Source: Saccoglossus kowalevskii
Lineage: Eukaryota; Hemichordata; Enteropneusta; Harrimaniidae
DNA: 23,323 nt
Direction of reading: 5' to 3'
Assembly (NCBI RefSeq): GCF_000003605.2
Contig: NW_003125887.1
Location: forward strand, 123,728 to 147,050
Shown: in pieces, positions 1 to 9,400 of the stretch
Position numbering within the stretch: the stretch's first letter is position 1
Layout of the letters: each line of letters starts with the position of its first letter
Position numbers and translations under genes: made by a program
Notes under the pieces: generated by a model
The model's database searches: none
What the model saw: the letters and a program-made list of their open reading frames with translations, nothing else
Told to the model about the DNA's origin: nothing

Positions 1-240
1 CCATTTCATGAAACTTAGTACAAAGATGCTCTAGGACAATGTACAAACCTAATTAGTTTGGGGTAAAAATCTGTTCATATTAATTCCCTAATAAGCATAA
101 TAATTCATAATTTTTTGGTTCTAATCACATTTCAATTAAACTTGGAAACATAGATTTTCTGTTACATTGCGCAGACCTCATTAGTTTTACACTCAAATCT
201 GTTCATATTAATTTTCTGATTTGCATAATTAGTTTTCAGC
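1..240. repeat. Imperfect ~128-bp tandem duplication
   Basis: Two diverged copies are recognised by CTGTTCATATTAATT at 71 and 199 (spacing 128). Each is preceded by an ACCTNATTAGTTT-like block and followed by a GCATAAT block. The left edge may continue outside the window. Confidence 0.6.
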
Positions 241-261
241 TAAGTAATTTCGAATTATATT

Positions 262-377
262 TAATGTGTCTCCAATACTCTCAGCACATGGGAGTTCTTT
301 CTAAGCTTTCTTTGATTTTTAATGTGTCGTCAATACTCTCAGCACACGGGAGTTCTTTCTAAGCTTTCTTTGATTTT
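262..377. repeat. 58-bp tandem duplication
   Basis: AATGTGTC starts at 263 and again at 321. The two 58-bp copies end in CTTTCTTTGATTTT and differ at only a few bases. A short frame starting here is only the read-through of this repeat. Confidence 0.85.
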
Positions 378-454
378 ACTTGAGATAGAATGCACGCAAA
401 TTATCATTTCTGAATATCATTTAGACAATATTTGGCTGGAAGTACATATGATAT

Positions 455-1124
455 ACACTTATTTGGAAATTCAACCTCTTAGTATTGTAGAATACACATA
501 CTAATAGAGATGAATTGTGCACACATTCCTTAATTGGAAATTCTGCCTCATAATATGGTAGGATACATGTAGCAAGAGACACATTGTGCACACACTTCTT
601 AATTGGAAACGCTACTTCCTAATATGGTAAGATACATGTACTGTAGAGATACAATGTGTACACACTCTTTAATTGGAAATTCTGCCTCATAATATGGTAG
701 GATACATGTAGCAAGAGACACATTGTGCACACACTTCTTAATTGGAAACGCTACTTCCTAATATGGTAAAATACATGTACTGTAGAGATACAATGTGTAC
801 ACACTCTTTAATTGGAAATTCTGCCTCATAATATGGTAGGATACATGTAGCAAGAGACACATTGTGCACACACTTCTTAATTGGAAACGCTACTTCCTAA
901 TATGGTAAAATACATGTACTGTAGAGATACATTGTGCACACACTTCTTAATTGGAAACGCTACTTCCTAATATGGTAAGATACATGTACTGTAGAGATAC
1001 ATTGTGTACACACTCCTTAATTGGAAACGCTACTTCCTAATATGGTAAGATACATGTACTATAGAGATACATTGTGTACACACTTCTTAATTGGAAATGC
1101 TACTTCCTAATATGGTAAGATACA
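455..1124. repeat. 69/70-bp tandem array with A-B dimers
   Basis: The anchor AATTGGAAA starts at 532, 601, 671, 740, 810, 879, 949, 1019 and 1089, with a diverged copy at 461. Two unit types exist. Type A (69 bp) continues TTCTGCCTCATAATATGG. Type B (70 bp) continues CGCTACTTCCTAATATGG. The order is A B A B A B B B B, so three 139-bp A-B dimers are followed by a run of B only. The array ends near 1124 inside the last B unit. Confidence 0.93.
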
Positions 1125-2042
1125 AAGTGACATGGTCTATGCTGCAATGTTCAATAAATATATTCACAGACATAAATTACATTGTGTAGAGTAAATCTTT
1201 GTTCTCTGAGCAATTACTTTTTACCTCAGACAACTAAGAGAAGTGTATATTTAAATACAATTTATGTTGATTGTCCTTGTATCATCTCAGACCCAGGTGA
1301 AACGAAACGCATTCGTTCACGGATTTGACCTACTTGACCTCACAAGCAAGAGCGACTTGGATCAATCACCGGGTCGTGATATATTTTTTTATTGTACGGG
1401 AAATGGTTAGCTTCGCGTCACATATACACAGTTCGTGTCATTGCCAGTGATCATGTTTTTTTTGTTTTTTTTGTTTGTTTTTTCTCTTCTTATTTTGGCT
1501 AGGCTATGCAACAACGAAAGAACATCAGCGGCACATTCTTTACATTTAGTGGAACTTTCTACAAAGTATCAACTAGGTTCCCACGCAATTTTGATTGAGG
1601 TCGTTCACAGACATCGGGCAGAGAAAATGAGAATTGTGAAAGATTTCTTTCGCTGCCACATGTTATCATCTATTTTTTTGACAAACTAAAAAGAATTCCA
1701 AACTATGCCGGTCTAGTCAAACACAAGAATGCATAAATGTGCATTTTTATCGGATATATATCAATTTGGCCCAAAACTCAGTCATGCCAAAACTTGTCGA
1801 GCAATATCACCTCAAAATGTACTCTGTCCGTACTCATTTTGCATACGAAATTCTACGTGAACGTCATGTTGTGGTCCTTTGTGCCAAATTAGATCGTGGA
1901 TCACTATAACAATAACCATCTTCACTATGACCCGGAAATAAAACATATTACCAACCAGCACGGCGGCAGCGAATCTCTTTTGTTCATTAGTCCCTGTTCG
2001 AACGAAGTCCAAAAACCGGGGCTATTAATTTGGGTTTGTTAC
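1125..2042. other. Gene-free stretch upstream of GTCC repeat
   Basis: No conserved coding segment is visible. A CpG-containing patch at about 1295-1375 holds a short inverted repeat (GTGAAACGAA / TTCGTTCAC) and two TGACCT half-sites. I searched by eye for the missing MCEE exon (NHVAIAV-like) from base 1 to 3373 and did not find it. This stretch is therefore probably an upstream MCEE intron, which is inferred only. Confidence 0.5.
1326..1340 (-). promoter_or_regulatory. Candidate nuclear-receptor DR3 element
   Basis: The plus strand reads TGACCT ACT TGACCT, which is AGGTCA AGT AGGTCA on the minus strand. These are two consensus half-sites as a direct repeat spaced by 3. Such elements bind RXR heterodimers in animals. 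The location, upstream of the visible MCEE exons, gives no further support. Confidence 0.3.
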
Positions 2043-2124
2043 GTCCGTCCGTCCGTCCGTCCGTCCGTCCGTCCGTCCGTCCGTCCGTCCGTCCGTCCGT
2101 CCGTCCGTCCGTCCGTCCGTCCGT
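2043..2124. repeat. (GTCC)n tetranucleotide microsatellite, ~20 copies
   Basis: This is an uninterrupted GTCC run of about 82 bp, followed by an imperfect GTTCGTCC. An open frame of Arg-Pro-Ser-Val repeats across it is a microsatellite artefact. Confidence 0.97.
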
Positions 2125-2965
2125 TCGTCCGGAGCTATATCTCAGACACCCAATGACGAATTTCATTCAAACTTTACATTAAGACAATGCATAATGTCTT
2201 ACATATGCGCGTCAAGTTACTTCATGGTCAGAGAAAAAATGGCAGACTGGCAGCCATTTTGAATGTAAAATTTGCTATTTCTGATACCTAAACGTGTCCG
2301 CAGCAGTTTCTCGGAGATGACTGGGTTGATTTGGATCAAAGTTGGTATGATGATTATACATATTGGGTTGTAGGTGCACGTCATTATTTTTTTTGTGATT
2401 CAAACAAATATGGCCTACTGGTGGCCATCTTGTTTTTCTTGGTACCCATGCTACTTTATCTTGAATGCAATGAACGTTTCTATTTAAATTTTGTACAAAG
2501 ATAGTATACCAAGAGGTACATCTTGCACCAACATGATTTTTGTGATTCAATTCAATATGGCTGGCCGACGTCCAATTTTCATGTAAAAGCGCTAAATCTT
2601 CATTTTTACATGTCCAAGGCTGTTTCTCAGAGATGACAGGTACGATTTGGATCAAAGCTGGTATGGTGATCATATATATTGGGTTATATGTGCACGTCAT
2701 ATTTTTTCTGTGATTCGAACAAATATGGCCAACTGGCGGCCATTTTGTTTTTCTCCCATGCTACTTTCTCTTGAATGCAATGAACGCTTCTCTTTAAATT
2801 TTGTACAAAGATAGTATACCAAGGGATACATTTGTAACAACATTTTTTTTTGTTATTCGATTCAATATGGCTGACTGACGCCCAAATTTTCTGTAAAAGC
2901 GAAATGTCCGTAGCTGTTTCTCAGAGATGACTAGGCCAATTTGGATCAAAATTGGTATTAGTAGT
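2125..2965. repeat. ~300-bp diverged repeat following the GTCC tract
   Basis: The block GTTTCTC(A/G)GAGATGA followed by ATTTGGATCAAA occurs at 2306, 2622 and 2916 (spacings 316 and 294). A weaker sub-period is marked by GATTC-AATATGGC blocks near 2397, 2543, 2712 and 2857, so each unit looks like two related halves. The minus-strand frame at 2275-2700 repeats its own peptide motifs because it crosses two units. I read this as an old interspersed element seeded beside the microsatellite, not as a gene. Confidence 0.75.
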
Positions 2966-3036
2966 ATCATTTGTAACACTTTCTTAATAAATACTCGTAA
3001 ATAAACAAAATAATCAATTTGATGTATACTTTACTA

Positions 3037-3086
3037 GCGCCCTCTAGCTTAAAACAAATGAATAATAAATTTAAGCTGTAGAGGGC
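3037..3086. repeat. Inverted repeat with GCGCCCTCTA arm
   Basis: GCCCTCTAGCTTAAA (3039-3053) is inverted as TTTAAGCTGTAGAGGGC (3070-3086), with a two-base bulge and a 16-nt A+T-rich loop. The same GCGCCCTCTA core recurs at 4354-4363. Confidence 0.7.
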
Positions 3087-3250
3087 AGATACAAAACAGT
3101 GACAACACTCAGGTATGCATTTATAGTTCTTTCTTTTCAAAGTTCAATTATTACAAATAAGTGAAAGTGTATTACATTGCCTCAATGTCACAAAGGTATG
3201 AAGAAAAGAAATGCATACATGAGTGTTATCACTGTTTTGTTGTTATCTGC
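3085..3250. mobile_element. Foldback/MITE-like element, ~166 bp
   Basis: The left arm (3085-3122, GCAGATACAAAACAGTGA onward) is repeated in inverted orientation at 3208-3250, with only a few mismatches and a 3-5-nt insertion. The central loop is about 85 bp. The arms of nearly 40 bp and total size suit a non-autonomous foldback element. No target-site duplication is clear, and the left arm abuts the hairpin at 3037-3086. It ends about 124 bp before an MCEE exon. Confidence 0.65.
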
Positions 3251-3373
3251 TTTCTTGCTATACCTGTTAATAATTTGACTTCTGACAAATGTACTTAAAG
3301 AAATCTGATAATAAATAATAATTTTCCATTTTCCACATTATCATTATGTGTATGTTTTGTTTTTCATTCTTAG

Positions 3374-3429
3374 AGAAGGCTTCGAAAATGTATCGAGATG
3401 TCCTAGGAGCTAAAGTCAGCGAACCAGTG
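3374..3429 (+). CDS. MCEE: MCEE internal coding exon a (56 nt)
   Basis: The acceptor is TTCATTCTTAG ending at 3373 and the donor is GTGAGT at 3430. The exon reads (E)KASKMYRDVLGAKVSEPV. The first Glu codon needs one G from the previous exon, so this exon is entered after codon position 1 and left in phase 0. An alternative AG two bases downstream (3375) would start the exon in phase 0 at the Lys codon AAG. In the human protein the sequence continues without a break from VSEAV to PLPEHG, which fixes the 3' boundary. Confidence 0.9.
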
Positions 3430-6400
3430 GTGAGTGTTTTCATCGCTGCTTTGATAGGTAGTAGATTTTATATTTGACCCATATTTTACATAATTTGTAT
3501 TGCGTGCTCTATAGTATTTGTTTTTTGTTGTTCATAGAATGTTAAATTCTGAAAGTTTATTTGTTACATATTTGTTGAACTCTAAGGTAATTTTTTTTGT
3601 CCTTTGACGCTTTTTAAAGTAAACTCACAATTTTTTTTTTCAAAAATGTTGAATATTTCCTTTAGCTTATTCACCTTTCCATGTTTTCTCATTACTGCAC
3701 ACTGGTTTCCAAATTGTAGTCACACAGTGTTTTTGACTTGAAAGATGATATAAACAACGACCAGTTCTTTCTTGCAGTTTATTTCATCTTAGGCACACTT
3801 TTTCTGTCTGAATATTTAATTACTATTAATGGCGAGCACAGCAAAATGTAGCTTGTCACAGTTTTGGGATGAGCTTCTTCTGCCTTGCTATTGGCTAGAG
3901 GAGTGTTCCAATTAAGCACATAGAACTCATCAAGAAAGTGAATTGGTGATTTTGTCCACTTGGTGCAAAATTAACAAGAAAATTTTAAAAATGGGCAAAA
4001 TGTTGAAATAAAATTTTGCAGGAAAACAGATCTTCCATGATGCATTGCCAATGGAAACTTTCGAAAAAGGCCATTTGCCAAGCAGTTAAATGATGTTGGA
4101 TTTGGTAAAAAGGGGCACCCACTATGAATTGAGGGGGTATGTTGCATCATGGAGCGAGGGTTCCCACTTACACGAAAAAGGACATAAATTTGTAAAACTA
4201 ATTGAATATTCATGGTGAATGAGATATTTATGAGCACTATAAGAGGGGTTCCTATATATGAGATAGGACATAATTTGTTTTAATTAATTGGAATGTTGAA
4301 TGGTTAATGAGATAATGATAAGTGCAAGACTTGTTCACATTTCAGTCTATACAGCGCCCTCTATCACTATTTAATACACATCATGATTTTTCAAGTGGCT
4401 GATCAAAAGAACACGAGTTGTTCTGTTTTGTTGCCAGGTTTCTTTTTATTTCCCATCACACCTGGAATCTGGTTAATATGGTACTTAATTCACAGGTTAC
4501 TACACATTACTACGTGGTGCATGCAATCAGACATCTGTAAGAATTTGCGCTATTGTATAATTTGAAATTAAATTACTTCTCGCTGGTCTGAACATATTCA
4601 GACTTCAAAGACAGTCGATGAGATTTAATGTTTTTATTTCTTATAGTCTAGTCTGTTGATATGTTTGACAAGCTATGACAACAATCCAAGGACAAGTCTT
4701 TCTTATTTTAGAATTTTAGAACAAAATAAAATGTTAAGCAAGTATTTAAGGAGATTTGTGTCAAATTAAAGATTATACATCATTTTCTTCATACTTTTAT
4801 ATTATTTATTAATATTTTTAAGATACCGAATATAAAAAAAAGCAAATTGCTGTTACTTGATAATTTTTCAAAAAACTATGAATGTCATGGAAAATGTTAA
4901 AATTGACATTTTTGTGTTGGTCTTTATAATATTTCTTTCTTGCTTGAAATTTTGGTTCATGACATAGATGTAAAATAAATGTCATGTTTTAATATTGATA
5001 TGAGTTCAAATATATTTTAAAAAATGAGTTAATAGTATGTTAATAGTTTTCCATTGTTATATAGTGAGAAGTTCTCTCCCATAATGCATTTCATATATAC
5101 ACAGTAACATGCTCAGTAATGGCTAATTTCAATTTTTTGAATTATTTTGTCTCTGAACGATCAAGTGTCAACGATAGCACTTCAGTACTGTAAGATGATA
5201 CTTCTTCATAAAATCATGTAAATTACCAGAATATATTATTGTATTTGACATTAGAAATGGTGAATTTAGTGACCTCATCAGTGTTTGAAGCAAATTTTAT
5301 GTCCAACATAAAATGTTTAGTATCTCGTATGCCACGCCCCCTCATTGTGAAGAGACATCAAATTTTCTCATCGTCACCACCATTTGTTGTTTTGGCAGTC
5401 AGAGTCTGAATTGCCACCTTCATTTTGACAGACAATTTTTTTCTGAGCATTAGTTGTGTTTTCATCAATTAAGTAGTTATTTGTGTTGTCGGCCACTGGC
5501 AGTAAAAAGTGTGCAATCCTTACCAGAATTGATTTTATTCCGAATCAAGTAGTGTAATAATAATAGGTGATGTATTTATGAATATAACCGAACAACATGT
5601 GTAATTATATATTTGCGATTGGGAATGCAGCCCTCAGAGATTAGAGGTTTGTACAATGAAAATAATGCCCTTGGTGTGTGGAGTATGCTGAGGGTTTTTA
5701 TTTAACTTTATTAAGCTCCCGCTGCCTTGAGAATTGAAAGTTTTCAATCGACCACTCCTTTACATTTAGTACACCAAGGGATGGTCATTGCACTTGTAGA
5801 TCTTCGATAACCACAAACAAATAAAAGGAGAGATTAATTAATGTGTGACCCTACTGACTTGGTAAAGTTAGACGTTGCATCGATGCATTTCAATTCATTC
5901 TTCTTGTTCCATGCTGGTACCTGTAGTGTCAGTTGACTGGCATTTTTCAGCATAGTATTTATTGTACTTTGGCTTGAAATCAATTCATTTGTTAAATTTA
6001 AGACCAGCTCAATACTCAGTGATGGAGATTAACCTAATACTTTTTAGTGAGGCATTGTGTGTGTCTGTGGTGGACGTGATTCGTCCTTGAAATAAGTAGG
6101 CTTTTTTTATTGTTACTGTTAGATGCCACCGAACTCTAAATAGAAAAACCTTTAGAAAAGTCAGGATTCTTCCACGCAGTGATGCTACCCACGTTGTGGT
6201 TAAAATTTAATCGTTTTCGCTTGAAAAATTCTCAGTCCCGAGAGATAGTACTACACTAGGTCAACCTGTCTGTCTGATTGTGATTTTTATCGTCACACTC
6301 GGATGTTTCTGTTATGGTCATTAGGATCATTTTATTTCCCTAAAATATATATCCAATAAAAACCCAAATTTCCATGTTTATTTCCATTTTTACATGTGTC

Positions 6401-9400
6401 TGTGATGTTGTTTATTACTTGTTTTTGCCAACTTTCTCTAACTTTTTCATATCTTGAGTTGATATCTTGAAACGAATGTTTAGTAATGCTTGTTCTTTCG
6501 TAGTTTCATGACCCGCCTTAAGGCCTATCCACTGGCTACTTTTAACAGAATAAAAGACTTTTCTTTTCTTTCTATTCATCCACAGTTTGAATCACCTCCA
6601 TAAATCCCCAAGTGAAAATGAGACATTCCATTCAATTTCAGAGGGGGAGCAGGGTGGGAGTAGCGGTGCATCTCGTTTCTAACTATTTTCAGTAAATTAA
6701 ATATAAATTTTGTCACTAACTTTAAATTGGATTTGAAATCAGTAACACTTTAACTGGATACATTTCTTATAGTTTGAGAAGAGAATGATGCGTTTACCCT
6801 TATGGCTTGAAATCACTAATAGATTTGTAACAGACATGCTTCTACAGTCCCTACTGTCTTAATAAATCATTAAATTGCTGTGCATGGGCTGGTCTAATGG
6901 AAGTAGGCTAGTTTTCACGTCAGTCAATGCTTGACAACATTGTTACACTTGTCATAATATATAAAAACGATCTCATCAATCTTTTTACCTGATGCTTCCT
7001 TTTTTTTTCAAAATCACTTATTGATCACAGGACATGAACTTTGAAATCTAGAGGTCACACGGTTCCATGGTAAAAACAGATACCTTGCTGTTATATGAAT
7101 AATATAAAGACGTTGAAGGAATGTTTTGAATTTGAAGGTCGCTTTAACCTTAGAAAACCAGGTTGTCACATTTCTCAAAATGAACCTGCATAATTTCTTC
7201 TATACCATAATTGCTGTTAATAGCAAAGTACTTAATGACAGAATTGTGTTTCTGGTCATAGTAAATCATATTTTAATGATCCAGTATAAAATAGATGCAG
7301 TTTTTGGTTTATGTGCACTTCTTTTGGAGATGTGCTGCTAATAGAGTAATTATGGTGTTCTTTTGGTAAGTTTAAATAAGACCTTTCGGCAACAGACAAT
7401 CAGATGCATTTGATTCCAAATTAACAAAGAAATTATATTAAACATAAAACAAATAATCTAAGGTATAAATGCTTCATATTTGTTAATTTCGTTAAATTTG
7501 TTAAGTTTTGGTTACCATGGTCACACTCTGAGATGATATTTTTATGTTCATTGGTGATATTGTAGTTGCTTATCAGAAATACATATAAATTTGCACTTGT
7601 AAAACTGAATCATCAATTTAAAATATTCCTTATTTAGACCATATTAATTAATAAAGCATACTTCTACAGTGTTACATTTTTGTGATATATTTGATGGACT
7701 GTTAAAATTTTTAAGTTACCCAATACTATATACTAACTGGGAAGGCTATCACACGTTATGCAGTTTGACACAATAGAGCACCAGCACTGATCAGTGCACA
7801 ACTGTTTTTCCACTGTAATTTTCAAGACTTGTATAAAGATGTGAAAGATTTCAGCTGAATATGGTATGGTTTTATTTTTACTCCTCAAGTTAATATCCTT
7901 CTTTGATTGTTCTTTTTTTTTTTCAGCCCTTACCTGAGCATGGCGTGTCTACAGTGTTCATTGAGCTTGGCAATACCAAACTTGAACTACTTCATCCACT
8001 CGGAGAAAAAAGTCCAATTCAGAGTTTTCTAGACAAGAAACCAGGCGGTGGGCTCCATCACTTATGCATTGAGGTGAGATAATGTCGGGACAGGGCAAAG
8101 GTTGCCCTGGTGATGGCCTTTGACCCTTTTAATACTTCAATCTCTATTACCATAACACAATGTAAAGTGTGTTTTTTTTCATGCAATACTAAACTTGTTA
8201 GATTTTTCACATTATCAATTTGAGACCTTGCATCATTAGATTCATCACTATCATTATAAAAACATGATTTCACGTTCATTGAATATTGAGTTCATGTTGT
8301 AATTTATATGTACTGGGAAGTATCAATCAAATGTATACACAAACAAACACCTGAAACTTTCAACTGTGCTCCAATTACTGGCTGATAAATTATGTGAAAT
8401 GTGTGACCTCACACATTCTGAGTTAGTCAACGAATATGGAATTGGAAAAACAGTTTATAGAAGTTTACATCTATATATTTTAAAAGGATTAATTATTCAC
8501 TGGGTTTTAATTTTGCCTATTTCGCTGACTGGAAAATGCGCTTAATTGTGAATATGTAAAATTTAGCATAGAACACATTATCTAAATGATAAAACCATGA
8601 ATTTAAAACCCACTGAATATTTTGTTATCACAAAAGTCATAAAATCATCAAAACACAAAAATTTCTAGCAATGCAAATTTTATGATTTACATTTTTTTTT
8701 GTATACATCATGTGGGACTCATTTTTACCCACTGAGTTCCTCAAAATGTAAATTTAAATAAAATTAGTGAAAACTAGGACTAGTTTTTTATGGAGACAAA
8801 TCTGTTAAAACAAAAGCAGGTTAAATTGTAGTGGTGGAAAACTTTCAAAGTTTAGAGAGCTGCGTTTTGTGAATGTATTTGTTGATACATGTAGCACTGT
8901 CAATTGTTTGTATTGCAGCATATAGCAGGTTATTTTGTCTGTCTGACCTGTCGCTGTATCATATGGTGTAGCTCATCATGCATTAACCTTATGACAGATC
9001 AAATTATTTTCTTACCCAAGTGCTTAATACAATTTTTATTTTTGAGGTTAGTTTTTGTCGTATACATATGTGAATAAATTTCAGTTTTCCACATACCCAA
9101 AGACTCTTTTCACATAGTTTATTTATAGTAACCAATCAAAGGGGAACAATAAAAAGAAACTTTTTGAATAGGAGTGGACATGGTGTCATGATTTTGGCAT
9201 GTTGACATGATGAATCTATTTCATTGAAAAAAAAAGTTGCTAGTATCTTGGCCTGTGGCCCATTCAGCTATGGTGGGTTGTTTTCACATCAGCTGGTCGC
9301 ATCAGATGGGCAAATTAAACACAAGTCTGTAGGGATATAAACACAATGTGCCTCTGAGATAGGGACTCATTCACTTTAACCTTTTCACCACCAGTTCCCT

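Noticed and set aside
1896..2156. Frame with Arg-Pro-Ser-Val repeats
   Set aside because: Translation of the GTCC microsatellite.
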